64,000 bases of DNA from Dorea_D sp963559605 (GCA_963559605.1 CAUWLL010000010.1:1-64000); one strand, 5' to 3'. Shown: positions 17,469-27,252, counted from the stretch's first letter. Numbers and translations are program-made. The notes: a model not told the origin generated them from the letters alone.

Positions 17469-18794
17469 CTACAAGACTTCTATATTTCCACGCTCTTCTA
17501 TATTTTTCATAACATTTTTTGTATCAAAAATTGCTTTTGCATTCTTCTGAATCATATCGTAATCAACATTTGTATGGGCTGCTGTTACAACAACAATGTC
17601 ATAGAATGCAACAATCTCTGGACTGATTTCTTTCATTCCTTCTTTCACTTTTCCATGTTCACAGTAAAATGGAATATATGGATCAAAGAAATCAACCTCT
17701 GCGCCTGTTTTCTCTAATTCTTCAATTACTCTGAGAGCCGGACTTTCACGATAATCATCAATATCCTGCTTATAAGCTACGCCAAGCACCAATATACGAG
17801 AGCCATATAATGCTTTCTGGAATCTATTCAGAATTTTACCTGTACGCTCTACACAATATTCCGGCATCTTATCGTTAACCATCATGGACGCCTCGATCAT
17901 AGAGGTATGAAAACCATACTCTCTTGCTTTCCACGATAGATAATACGGATCAAGCGGTATACAATGCCCCCCTAATCCCGGTCCCGGATAAAACGCCTGA
18001 AAACCATATGGCTTAGTCTTGGCTGCATCTACTACTTCCCAAAGATTAATATTCATCTTATTACAAAGAATTGCCAATTCATTTATCAAGCCTATATTAA
18101 CATTACGATAGGTATTCTCAAGAATTTTTTCCATCTCGGCAATAGCCGGACTGGAAACTTCATGAACATCCCCATCTAATACTGCCCGATACATTGCTGC
18201 AATGACCTCAGTTGCGTCCTTTCCTATCGCTCCTACAACCTTTGGTGTATTTTTGGTTTTAAATACTGCATTTCCCGGATCCACGCGCTCCGGTGAAAAT
18301 CCAAGATAAAATTCTTCTCCGCACTTTAGCCCGGAACCTTCTTCAAGAAGCGGCCTGATCAGCTCTTCTGTTGTTCCCGGATAAGTAGTAGACTCCAACA
18401 CAACCATTGTATCTTTCGTAAGATATTTAGCAATTTCAATTGTTGAATTTCTCACATAACTAATATCCGGCTGTTGATGCAGATCTAACGGCGTCGGTAC
18501 ACAAATAGCAATAAAATCAACATCTTTAACAAAGCTAAAATCTATTGTAGCAGATAACATCCCTTTATCTACAAGAGCTTTCAAATCGTCGTCTATAACA
18601 TCCCCAATATAATTGTGTCCTGCATTTACCAGATCGACTTTTTCTGTTTGCACATCAAATCCAATAGTTTTGAAACCTGCTTTTGCTTTCTCCACCGCTA
18701 ATGGCAACCCCACATATCCCAATCCGACAACACCGACTGTAATTTGCTTCTCCTTAATCTTTTTTAACAATTTTTCTTTCATTTTCATCTTCAT
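17469..18794 (-). CDS. wbpA: UDP-HexNAc 6-dehydrogenase (WbpA-like)
   Basis: This enzyme oxidises UDP-N-acetylhexosamine to the uronic acid. It shows VVGLGYVGLPLA near residue 23-34, the STTYPGTTEE segment of the WbpA/TviB subgroup, FSPERVDPGN and the catalytic Cys278 in GGHCIPLDPYY, plus the third UDP-binding domain. The ATG at 18794 has AAAGG 5 bases upstream and is preferred to the GTG at 18809; it gives 441 residues. It begins the WbpA-WbpB-acetyltransferase-GNAT-WbpE run, an order recalling the P. aeruginosa wbpABCDE genes. Confidence 0.88.
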   Translation of the reverse strand: MKMKMKEKLLKKIKEKQITVGVVGLGYVGLPLAVEKAKAGFKTIGFDVQTEKVDLVNAGHNYIGDVIDDDLKALVDKGMLSATIDFSFVKDVDFIAICVPTPLDLHQQPDISYVRNSTIEIAKYLTKDTMVVLESTTYPGTTEELIRPLLEEGSGLKCGEEFYLGFSPERVDPGNAVFKTKNTPKVVGAIGKDATEVIAAMYRAVLDGDVHEVSSPAIAEMEKILENTYRNVNIGLINELAILCNKMNINLWEVVDAAKTKPYGFQAFYPGPGLGGHCIPLDPYYLSWKAREYGFHTSMIEASMMVNDKMPEYCVERTGKILNRFQKALYGSRILVLGVAYKQDIDDYRESPALRVIEELEKTGAEVDFFDPYIPFYCEHGKVKEGMKEISPEIVAFYDIVVVTAAHTNVDYDMIQKNAKAIFDTKNVMKNIEERGNIEVL

Positions 18795-18892
18795 CTGAAC
18801 CTTTCTCACTTATGTTTTACATGCTTTTCTTTTTACATTATCTTAAAATATACTTCTATTTTTACTTTTTTGACCCTGAATCACAAATGACA

Positions 18893-20308
18893 TCACATTT
18901 CCTTTTCTAAATTCAGGAATTTTATTCCTAAAACCAAAACTATTCCCCATATTAAATATGGTTCAACATATATGTTTCCACTTAACATCATCCTTAACGC
19001 CTCGCTTAAACTAATAACGAGTATGACCAGCATATATATGTTTTCTTTTGCCTCTATAAATAGCCTCCAAACAAGATATATTAAAAACAATAGAAAAATT
19101 ATTGCTATAGGATAACCAAAATCTGCCAATACTTCCAATATTATATTGTGCGGGTAAGTCATGTATTTTGTTTGGTAACCCAACACTCCCATGCCGGACA
19201 ATGGCCTTTTATTTGCCTCAGAAATAGCTAATCGATAAAGATAAATTCTCGCACTGTTTCCATTGGTAATATTATACTGTTCTTCCGTTAGATTTGTATT
19301 ATCTTCATTGCTCTTATCTTCACTACTCTTATCTTGGTCTTCTAATCCGTGTACCCCTTCTTGGAACCCCTCATCTCCCTCCATGAGTTGATCTACAATC
19401 TCTTGACTTTCCGGCGAATTTACACTGGATTTAAATTTGTCCTCTTTTACATCAGAAGCCAAGCCCTTAATTCTATTTGCCCCGTTATCCCCTTGTGGAA
19501 GAAAAAACAAAGAACCAGCCATAAAAATTGGTATACATACTAATAAACCTATTAGATACTTCGAATACAACTTCTTCCACATCATTGCTATTATAAAAAA
19601 TAAAATAAGACTTATTTCAACCCCAAAGGCTCCTCTCGCTCCGCATGAAACAATCAACAAACTACAACATATGCATAATACTATATTGATTATATAATTT
19701 TTAATATTTATGCTTTCTTTCGTTGACACATTTACAAAAGTATCTGCAAGACAAAAGGCTATAATAATTACTGCTGTATACGCTAATGATAAATATACAA
19801 TACCTCCGACACTATCAATATATAATCCTTTATGCACTGCCTGATTAAGTTTTAAAACAGCAAACATATTAAATGGCAACAGGATCACTCCTAACCATTT
19901 AAAACTGGCAATAAGGTATATCATTTTTTTCTCTAATAAAACATATAAGGCAACTGTCACCATAGGCATACAATATAAAATTGTTAATATTGCCGTCTTT
20001 ATAATGAATGTGTCTTCATCTTCAAATAGAATCTTCACCATATACATCAGAAAAAACAAAAGTGCAGGAGTAGCGCAAATTACAATTCTTTTTCTTTCTT
20101 TTTTATTTCTTTTCCATAATATCAAAAATTCTAAACCGGCTATGCAAAAAAGTAAGGAAATAATTCCCCATGAAATCATCCATCTCAAATGCTCATTTCT
20201 ATTTCCAGTTAAATAAAAAGATATAATATTAGCAAAAACACTGGAACAAAAATATGTAGGTAAAACACACTTGAATATTTTTTCAAATTTTTCATCAATA
20301 CCTCTCAT
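18893..20308 (-). CDS. wzy: Wzy-type polysaccharide polymerase / O-antigen-ligase-like protein
   Basis: The 471-residue multi-span membrane protein has a charged, poorly conserved extracellular insert (about 290-345, rich in Glu/Asp/Ser/Asn) followed by YPHNIILEVLADFGYP, the PHN-type motif of the Wzy/WaaL family. Wzy polymerases join undecaprenyl-linked repeat units outside the membrane. AAAGGGAG lies upstream of the ATG. It lies next to the flippase gene, as expected for a Wzx/Wzy pathway. Confidence 0.83.
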   Translation of the reverse strand: MRGIDEKFEKIFKCVLPTYFCSSVFANIISFYLTGNRNEHLRWMISWGIISLLFCIAGLEFLILWKRNKKERKRIVICATPALLFFLMYMVKILFEDEDTFIIKTAILTILYCMPMVTVALYVLLEKKMIYLIASFKWLGVILLPFNMFAVLKLNQAVHKGLYIDSVGGIVYLSLAYTAVIIIAFCLADTFVNVSTKESINIKNYIINIVLCICCSLLIVSCGARGAFGVEISLILFFIIAMMWKKLYSKYLIGLLVCIPIFMAGSLFFLPQGDNGANRIKGLASDVKEDKFKSSVNSPESQEIVDQLMEGDEGFQEGVHGLEDQDKSSEDKSNEDNTNLTEEQYNITNGNSARIYLYRLAISEANKRPLSGMGVLGYQTKYMTYPHNIILEVLADFGYPIAIIFLLFLIYLVWRLFIEAKENIYMLVILVISLSEALRMMLSGNIYVEPYLIWGIVLVLGIKFLNLEKEM

Positions 20309-20352
20309 AATTTCTCTCTCCCTTTTCTTTCATAGACTATTTTCATTTTAGA

Positions 20353-21561
20353 TTAATTTCCTCTTATTTTTACACCGTTATGACCAATAACCAATAAGAT
20401 GATTACCTTAATTCCATTTACTAATAAATTAGCAATACAAAATCCATACAGCCCATATGCAGATAAAAGAACCATTCCCATTCCAAAATATAGAACAATA
20501 TATACCAGCTGTATGATCAGTTGCCATTTAATATCAGCATATTTTAAAATAGCCGGTGAAATCACGTTTCCAAGAACACCTATCAATGCGGAACCATTGG
20601 CTAATAAAAGATAAGGAATGGCTTTTGATATAATTGTCGGATACAGCAGACCTGTTATCCAAGGCGCACATAAAATTGCTGCCCCACCTAAAACTACGCT
20701 GCCCAATAACATTATACAATTTATCATCCAATATCGTTTTATAGTCATCTTAAAATTTTTTTGTGCATAGTAACTCAAAAGTACTCCCGAAATAGGTGTA
20801 ACTAAAATTCCGACACTTTTCCCTACAAAAGAACTCACAGTAAACACTGACACTTGCGCTCCACCTAATATCGGATACAATACCAACCTGTCCAAATAAA
20901 TAATAACATTTCCTATTAAAGTATTGATAATAAGAACGATCAGTATTTTCAGGCTTTGATTAAATAACGGAGTTCTGACATATCTTTCTCTATATAAACT
21001 AGTTGTAAAATAAAGATATACAACTCCTATTAATTCTGCTATCAGAAACGGCAGAACCCACAGTGAAGTCCATTTAAAAATAACAACTCCGACTATATAT
21101 CCCATTGAAATAAATAGATTTAACTTAAAGTTCAAAACATAATCTATTTTCAAACGATACGCAACACTCCAATATCCCCTAATTATCCCCAGGCCCGTAT
21201 AACCGATAAGCATAATTAAGTTCAGCGTAGAAGATTTAAAAAAAGAAAGTGAAATTATCAAAAAGGAAATACATCCCAATATTGTCACTATTCCAAGAAA
21301 TAAATTAAAGTCTCCTTCCGTACCATCCTCATACTTTTCTTGCTGAATTAACCTGGTATTATTCAGACCCCCGCCAGCAGAAACCACTACAATATTGGCT
21401 ACTCCAATAATCGTCAATAGTTCTCCATACTCTTTCACAGACGTATATCTTGCCAAAAACGGATATATCAATAATTGCAGTACAGCTGTTCCCAATGCTG
21501 TGGCTGCTATATTCCAACTAAAATCTTTTATTATTTTAATCACTTTTTCCTTCATGCACAT
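20353..21561 (-). CDS. wzx: Wzx-type repeat-unit flippase (MOP superfamily)
   Basis: The 402-residue protein has about 12 membrane helices. The N-terminal LIYPFLARYTSVKEYGELLTI stretch is typical of polysaccharide transporters that move the undecaprenyl-diphosphate repeat unit across the membrane. AAGGA lies 9 bases upstream of the ATG. It is next to the Wzy-like polymerase gene. Confidence 0.86.
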   Translation of the reverse strand: MCMKEKVIKIIKDFSWNIAATALGTAVLQLLIYPFLARYTSVKEYGELLTIIGVANIVVVSAGGGLNNTRLIQQEKYEDGTEGDFNLFLGIVTILGCISFLIISLSFFKSSTLNLIMLIGYTGLGIIRGYWSVAYRLKIDYVLNFKLNLFISMGYIVGVVIFKWTSLWVLPFLIAELIGVVYLYFTTSLYRERYVRTPLFNQSLKILIVLIINTLIGNVIIYLDRLVLYPILGGAQVSVFTVSSFVGKSVGILVTPISGVLLSYYAQKNFKMTIKRYWMINCIMLLGSVVLGGAAILCAPWITGLLYPTIISKAIPYLLLANGSALIGVLGNVISPAILKYADIKWQLIIQLVYIVLYFGMGMVLLSAYGLYGFCIANLLVNGIKVIILLVIGHNGVKIRGN

Positions 21562-21573
21562 GTATAATATTCC

Positions 21574-22713
21574 TTATTGATAAATCTTTGCCGCTAATTT
21601 CTTATAATCCAAGTCTTTTTCAGCTATTTCTTCTGATTTCTTTTGCATTTCTACTAACATATCTGGATTCACACTAATTTGTTTCAAACCTTCTTCAATA
21701 TCTCCTTCGTCTTTAACAAAAAAACCGTTACCTTTTAAGTAATCCTGATGACTAGAATAAGGATATATCATAACTGCACATCTACAACACATTGCATTTT
21801 GCAACGTAGCCGACTGCGTACCCGGCTGTAAATACATGTCTGCAGCACACAAATATTCCAAAAGCTCTTCACCTGACTTCCACCCCAGATAAGAAATCCT
21901 ATCATCTGTTTCAATATATTTTCTGACATCTTCCCATACTTCATCCGGGAAACTCCCAATCAATGCCAGTCTGAACCTTTCATCCTTTACATTCGTAAAT
22001 GCACGTAAGATATTGGAAGTTCTTTTTAATTTATCCATTTTCCCGGAATGAACAAAAAGTATTTCTTTTTCACCTATACCGAGAGACTCCCTAATTTCCT
22101 CTCGATTCTTATTATAAACTTGAGGTTCAAAAATTATCCCACCTAACGGATACCATTCTAATTTTTCCTCTGTAATATTATACATTTCTTTTAGGTACTC
22201 TTTTGTTTCTCTCGAAATATAAAATATTTTTTTCGTATATTTTAGAACCTTTTTCAAAAAAATCCCTTGTATATGTTTATAAAAAAACTTGCTTGGTATC
22301 GTTCTTGCTGTATTATTAAAATCCTCATGTGAATCTAAGTAAAGTGTTACTCCACTATTCTTTTTCATATATTTAGAGATTGTGTTTAACTCACCTGCTG
22401 CAGTTCCATGAAAAAAAATTATATCCGGCTTAAATCTCTCCAAATTATATCTTACATTTTTATAAAACCGGAGCTTCCTCATTATTCTATGCGGTAAAAA
22501 CTTTTTATATGGTACTCGCGTAACTTCTATCTTGTCTTCATTTATATACCTGCCTTCTGACACATATCCTAATTCTCCATCAATAAATGTTTCTGTAGAT
22601 GCTAATATTTTGACGTCATGACCGTCTTCTTTATTTTGCCTAGGTAGTATGTTTTCTTGATAGTTAAAATTATCTACATAAAAACAGGATAAACAACAAT
22701 GTAATATTTTCAT
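21574..22713 (-). CDS. Family 4-like glycosyltransferase
   Basis: The 379-residue protein has a GT-B fold: acceptor-side N-terminus, then LFVHSGKMDKLKRTSNILRAF near 220-240 and a donor-binding region with LQPGTQSATLQNAMCC. These are features of retaining GT4-like transferases that extend the lipid-linked repeat unit in the cytosol. A single Asp/Glu-type E-x7-E motif is not obvious, so the family is assigned from the general pattern. It sits between the flippase and an acetyltransferase gene. Confidence 0.75.
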   Translation of the reverse strand: MKILHCCLSCFYVDNFNYQENILPRQNKEDGHDVKILASTETFIDGELGYVSEGRYINEDKIEVTRVPYKKFLPHRIMRKLRFYKNVRYNLERFKPDIIFFHGTAAGELNTISKYMKKNSGVTLYLDSHEDFNNTARTIPSKFFYKHIQGIFLKKVLKYTKKIFYISRETKEYLKEMYNITEEKLEWYPLGGIIFEPQVYNKNREEIRESLGIGEKEILFVHSGKMDKLKRTSNILRAFTNVKDERFRLALIGSFPDEVWEDVRKYIETDDRISYLGWKSGEELLEYLCAADMYLQPGTQSATLQNAMCCRCAVMIYPYSSHQDYLKGNGFFVKDEGDIEEGLKQISVNPDMLVEMQKKSEEIAEKDLDYKKLAAKIYQ

Positions 22714-22732
22714 TATTCTATTCTAACAACGA

Positions 22733-23368
22733 TTAGTTGTTATTTTCTCCTTTTATTTCTTCACATGCTTTTAAAAACTTATCGGGCTCTTGAATGTATT
22801 TTGCCACTTTTTGCAAGTCTGACTCTTTGAGAGCCCACCATCTGCTCTTAAGCAGTTGTTCAATAACAGGCTCCTCAAATCTCTTTCTAATACAACGTGC
22901 CGGATTGCCTGCCCATATTTCATATGGCGGAATATCTTTCGTGACAACACTGCCCATACCTATCACTGCACCATGCCCGATTTTAACTCCTTGTTTTATC
23001 AATACATTATTGCCAATCCAGACATCACATCCGATACATGTTTTTTTGTCTTTTTCTCTTTTAAATGTACTGAATTTCTTTTTTACACTATCTCTTCCGT
23101 CATAAAACACCGGAGAAGTAGACACCCATTTAATTGGATGAAATGCACCGCCAATGATGACACCACTTGCAATCGAGCAAAACTTTCCTATTTCACAATT
23201 AACAATTTCACAATTGTACCCACAGAAGGAGTATTTCTCCATTATAGAATTTACCACATGACTGCCTGCTTCTACCTTGGACTCCTTAGCAATTGTACTA
23301 TGAATAATAGCTGCCCCCTGTATCCGCTTAAATATTTTAGCCCATACATACTTAAACATTCTCTTCAC
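22733..23368 (-). CDS. CatB-like hexapeptide O-acetyltransferase
   Basis: The 211-residue protein has left-handed beta-helix repeats and the xenobiotic/capsule acetyltransferase signature: GAFHPIKWVSTSPVF with the catalytic His, IGCDVWIGNNVLIKQGVKIG, GMGSVVTKDIPPYEIWAGNPA. It uses acetyl-CoA in the cytosol and probably O-acetylates a capsule precursor. Its stop codon lies in a small inverted repeat (22724-22742). Confidence 0.85.
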   Translation of the reverse strand: MKRMFKYVWAKIFKRIQGAAIIHSTIAKESKVEAGSHVVNSIMEKYSFCGYNCEIVNCEIGKFCSIASGVIIGGAFHPIKWVSTSPVFYDGRDSVKKKFSTFKREKDKKTCIGCDVWIGNNVLIKQGVKIGHGAVIGMGSVVTKDIPPYEIWAGNPARCIRKRFEEPVIEQLLKSRWWALKESDLQKVAKYIQEPDKFLKACEEIKGENNN

Positions 23369-23398
23369 TTCTCCTTTGCTTTCTACATAAAACTTTTT

Positions 23399-24930
23399 TC
23401 ATGAATTATTATATGATTGCATGTATATCAGCCAAGCTAAGTACTCATCGGCAATTTGCCCATACCCACTTTCATCTGGATGAACGCTTCCATTTGCCGG
23501 AACTTCTTGCATGATTATGTTACTTTTAGAATTAACAGGTCTCTTTTCCATTCCCATATTATATTCTGTGTCAATTCCTAAATATATCGGAATAATATGT
23601 ATTCTTTTTTTACTTTCAAATCTATTTATCAACATAGAAGATAAATATAAATTATTCTTTTTATACCTCCACTGTGTTTGCCATTGATATGCTTTTCCAA
23701 ACGAACTTTCACTATTTGCAGGAGGAATTGGAATAGAAATTCCTATAGTTATATCTTCATCATAATTCTTTATATCTTCAATCAACTTCATGTAATTATT
23801 ATAGAACTGTTCAACTTTTTCTTGTAGTAAAATATCATTTTTTTCTCCAAAAACATCATTAATTCCCAAATTTAAAATCACATAATCGGGAGATTTTAAC
23901 CCATTCCTTCTAATATATTCTTTAAAATTTAATTCTTTATCAAAGATAAATGGACTTTCTGAATCTGTCAAATATTTTTCAATAGTCCATCCGCTTCTCC
24001 CCTCATGATATACCTTGTCACCTTGTGTTCCTATAAAATTAATCTTTAAATTATTTCGTTTGCAATTACGATCTAATTCTTCAATCATTATGCCATTTGC
24101 CGTTATACTGTCTCCGATAATCAAAACGTCAGTTTCTTTAGCTTTTCTTTTTGACTGCTCTAGATTACTCACAATAACATTCGCTTCTTTATAAGCCACA
24201 CATGTACCATCTAAATACACAGATACTCTAAACAAAAATTCTCCTTCTTTATCAGGCGTAATACGGACGCGTCTATCTAATTGCTGTTTTTTTCCACTAC
24301 CATTATAATCTATAACATAATTCTCCCCCCCCCCGACAAACCTATGTTTTTATAGTAAATATCAAATTCTTTTCCTACTGTAGCATAAATATTTTTAGGT
24401 AAAACGATTTCTGGTATTTCTCCAATATGATATATTTCTCTATTGTCAATATACCCATAAGGCTGATATTCTGTTTCCTGCTTTCCTTTTTCTAATTGAA
24501 AATAATCGGCATTCTCTTTTGAAACAGAAACCCTAACGTATTTTCCTTTAGTTGGAACAACAAATTTTCTTGCTTCATTTGGAGTATCTGAAAGACCTTT
24601 TCCTGAAATAAAAGTTTTATGTTTATCATAGAAAGCTAAATATAACCCCTCTGTTTCCACATAGCTCTCACCACTCTCAACTTCTATAAAATTGCTTACA
24701 CAATAATCATCATTCCGGTATATTTCACCGGTATTTTCATTCACTACAACTCCATATTCTGCAGTATCTTTATCAAATAAATTTTTCGATAAAATTATAT
24801 TTTCCCGATAATCACTTTTAGCAGAACTTATATTTTCAATAGACAAAAGCATATTTCCTGCTAGAAGAATAATAAGTATTATCAATAATATATGCGTTAT
24901 TGTACTTTTACTAATTAAACTTTTTTTCAT
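23399..24930 (-). CDS. Phase-variable membrane-anchored SGNH-hydrolase-like protein, frame OFF as sequenced
   Basis: SGNH proteins act as esterases or acyltransferases on surface sugars. The ATG at 24930 (AAGGAAGG upstream) begins a signal-anchor (about 10-30) and a beta-rich region that may bind carbohydrate. At residue about 200 a 10-G coding-strand tract (24325-24334) encodes Gly-Gly-Gly and the frame then stops after four more codons. Adding one G (11; or 8) opens a frame through to the stop at 23399, giving 510 residues. The restored C-terminal domain has the block I motif GDSIT (Ser275), Gly314, GIND (Asn358) and His484 in VHPDESGYGQ. The usual Asp three residues before the His is not evident. 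Read as phase-variable OFF; a sequencing error is the alternative. Confidence 0.82.
24233..24246 (-). promoter_or_regulatory. Internal ribosome site and TTG within the SGNH gene
   Basis: On the coding strand AAGGAG (24241-24246) lies 5 bases before TTG (24235-24233), in frame with the SGNH domain. It could allow low-level translation of a signal-less SGNH domain even when the G tract is out of frame. The site is seen directly; its use is inferred and may be chance. Confidence 0.35.
24325..24334. repeat. 10-base poly-C/poly-G tract (phase-variation site)
   Basis: Ten consecutive C on the plus strand (G on the coding strand) lie inside the SGNH-protein gene. Eleven or eight Gs join the two halves into one frame; ten do not. 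It falls in the linker between the N-terminal region and the SGNH domain. Confidence 0.9.
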
Positions 24931-24979
24931 TCCAAGTCCCTTCCTTGAGTAGAAATGATTCTATTCATGATAACAAAAA

Positions 24980-26122
24980 TCAAATTTTTCTCCACACCAT
25001 CTTATTAACAATTCCTGTATAACTCTGGATCATTTTTACAACTTTCACACTTACATTCTCGTCTACATAATTAGGAACATCCACTCCAAAATCACCGTTC
25101 TTCTGCATTTCTGTTGCGATCTCTACCGCCTGTAACACCTGCTCTGTTGTAATTGAGCCAATAATAAAATTGCCTTTATCAATAGCTTCCGGACGCTCTG
25201 TAGAGGTTCTCACGCATACTGCCGGGAACGGCATCCCTTTCGAATTAAAATAAGCGCTCTCTTCCGGTAGCGTTCCGCTATCTGAAACTACGCAAAACGC
25301 ATTTAACTGTAAATGATTATAATCTGAAAAGCCAAATGGCTGTAATGTTCTTACCAAAGGATGAAACTCAAACTTTCTAGCCTCAATGAACTTTCTGCTT
25401 CTTGGATGAGTTGAGTAAATAACAGGCATCCCGTAAGTTTCTGCCATTGCATTTACTGCATTCATTAATGCAAAAAAGTTTTCTTCATTATCAATATTCT
25501 CTTCACGATGTGCTGAAAGGAGAATGTATTTTCCTTTTTCTAATTTTAATTGCTCCAAAACCTTACTTCGTTTTATCTTTTCTATATTAGCGCTCAACAC
25601 CTCTGCCATAGGAGAACCTGTCACATAAGTCCGCTCTTTAGCTGTTCCCTCTGCATTCAAGTATCTTCTGGCGTGTTCGCTATAACACAGGTTCACATCT
25701 GCAATATGGTCTACAATTCTGCGGTTCGTTTCTTCCGGAAGGTTTTCATCAAAGCATCTGTTACCGGCTTCCATATGAAAGATAGGTACTTTTAATCTTT
25801 TCGCCGAAATTGCAGACAACGCTGAGTTTGTATCACCCAAGATCAACAATGCATCCGGCTTCACATCAACCATTGCTTTATAACTCTTGGAAATAATATT
25901 ACCAATCGTTTCTCCAAGATCCTCTCCCACTGCATCTAAATACAAATCCGGTTGACGAAGTCCTAAATCTTCAAAAAAGACCTGATTTAATGTATAGTCC
26001 CAATTTTGACCGGTGTGTACTAACACTTGCTCAAAATATTTGTCGCATTTTTTTATTACTTCTGAAAGACGGATAATCTCCGGTCTAGTCCCAATAATTG
26101 TCATTAACTTCAGCTTTTTCAT
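24980..26122 (-). CDS. capG: UDP-N-acetylhexosamine 2-epimerase (CapG/FnlC-like)
   Basis: The 380-residue GT-B-fold epimerase has TIIGTRPEIIRLSEVI at the start, HTGQNWDY, HMEAGNRCFDENLPEETNR, AHREENID and SDSGTLPEES. It is the last step to UDP-L-FucNAc after CapE and CapF, which lie directly upstream in the same order as in Staphylococcus aureus type 5/8 capsule. The ATG at 26122 is chosen because GAGG lies 9 bases upstream and it abuts the capF stop; an ATG 15 bases earlier also exists. It could in addition supply a 2-epimerised diamino-uronic acid (WbpI-like), since no other 2-epimerase is present. Confidence 0.87.
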   Translation of the reverse strand: MKKLKLMTIIGTRPEIIRLSEVIKKCDKYFEQVLVHTGQNWDYTLNQVFFEDLGLRQPDLYLDAVGEDLGETIGNIISKSYKAMVDVKPDALLILGDTNSALSAISAKRLKVPIFHMEAGNRCFDENLPEETNRRIVDHIADVNLCYSEHARRYLNAEGTAKERTYVTGSPMAEVLSANIEKIKRSKVLEQLKLEKGKYILLSAHREENIDNEENFFALMNAVNAMAETYGMPVIYSTHPRSRKFIEARKFEFHPLVRTLQPFGFSDYNHLQLNAFCVVSDSGTLPEESAYFNSKGMPFPAVCVRTSTERPEAIDKGNFIIGSITTEQVLQAVEIATEMQKNGDFGVDVPNYVDENVSVKVVKMIQSYTGIVNKMVWRKI

Positions 26123-26123
26123 A

Positions 26124-27251
26124 TTATTTATCCTCATTTACTCTCATAAAATGTGTGTCCGGCCGCTCCGGATCAAAGCACTCATTACACCACATAAAAG
26201 TAACTAAATCTGTATCTCCTTCATTGATAATGTTGTGTGTATATCCAACAGGAATATCTATTACTTCTATCTTATCTCCACTGACATGGTAATCAATAAT
26301 TTCGTCACTTCCTACTTTTCGGAATTGGATCAACCCTTTTCCGCTAACTACCACAAATTTCTCATTCTTTGTATGATGCCAATGATTTCCTTTTTCAATG
26401 CCCGGTTTGGAAATATTAACAGAAAACTGTCCCCTGTCTGCTGTCCGAATAATTTCAGTAAAACTTCCTCTATCGTCTATATTCATTTTCAGCGGATAAG
26501 AAAACTTATCCTGTGGCAAATAACTTAAATAGGTACTGTATAACTTTTTAGTGAAACTGTTTTCTGTCATATCCGGGATACTTCGCAGCTCTCTACTATC
26601 TTTAAAAGAGTAAAGCAAATCTACAATTTCTCCCAGTGTAACCGTATGAACAGTTTTCACATAGCAGTAACCATCCTGCTCCTTATTTGCATGATTCTCT
26701 AATGCTGCGATCAATTCGTCAACCACATCATCAATATAAACCATATTCATAACTACGCTTCGGTCATTGACCTGTATATCTAAATCCCGTGCGATATTGT
26801 AACAAAATGTTGCTACCGCGCTATTGTAATTAGGTCTGCACCATTTTCCAAACACATTCGGGAAACGATATACCAATACTTCCGCACCTGTTTCCCTTGC
26901 ATAGGAAAACATTAAGTCTTCACCGGCTTTTTTACTTTTACCGTATGGATTATCAAGCGCTGCCTGTATAGAAGATGAAACCATAACCGGACAAGTATTA
27001 TGATATTTCTTTAATGTATCTAACAATGTCGAGGCAAAACCAAAGTTCCCTTTCATAAAATCCTCCTGATTCTCAGGACGATTTACTCCTGCCAGATTAA
27101 ATACAAACTCACACTCTTGACAGTACTTTTCCAATAACTCAGGTTCCGTGTCTGTATCATATTCATAAATGTGTTGATAATTTCTGTTTTTCAACTCCAC
27201 TATAAGGTTCTTACCTATAAATCCTCTTGCACCGGTTACAAGAATCTTCAT
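26124..27251 (-). CDS. capF: CapF-like bifunctional 3-epimerase/4-reductase with C-terminal cupin
   Basis: CapF converts the 4-keto intermediate from CapE toward UDP-6-deoxy-L-talose-type sugar on the way to UDP-L-FucNAc. The 375-residue product has the SDR motif TGARGFIGKN at residues 6-15, YGKSKKAGE with the Tyr-Lys pair, and a C-terminal cupin region with GNHWHHTKNEKFVVVSG. The ATG at 27251 is chosen over the ATG at 27281 because GGGAGG lies 9 bases upstream; this matches the known CapF length of about 370. The stop almost touches the capG start. Confidence 0.9.
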   Translation of the reverse strand: MKILVTGARGFIGKNLIVELKNRNYQHIYEYDTDTEPELLEKYCQECEFVFNLAGVNRPENQEDFMKGNFGFASTLLDTLKKYHNTCPVMVSSSIQAALDNPYGKSKKAGEDLMFSYARETGAEVLVYRFPNVFGKWCRPNYNSAVATFCYNIARDLDIQVNDRSVVMNMVYIDDVVDELIAALENHANKEQDGYCYVKTVHTVTLGEIVDLLYSFKDSRELRSIPDMTENSFTKKLYSTYLSYLPQDKFSYPLKMNIDDRGSFTEIIRTADRGQFSVNISKPGIEKGNHWHHTKNEKFVVVSGKGLIQFRKVGSDEIIDYHVSGDKIEVIDIPVGYTHNIINEGDTDLVTFMWCNECFDPERPDTHFMRVNEDK

Positions 27252-27252
27252 A

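Noticed and set aside
17967..17972. C6 run in the UDP-HexNAc dehydrogenase gene
   Set aside because: It encodes the conserved Gly-Gly of the catalytic GGHC motif and is too short for frequent slipping; the frame is intact.
22724..22742. Inverted repeat TAACAAC/GTTGTTA over the stop codon of the CatB-like gene
   Set aside because: A 7-bp AT-rich stem without a T run; likely chance or a minor mRNA structure.
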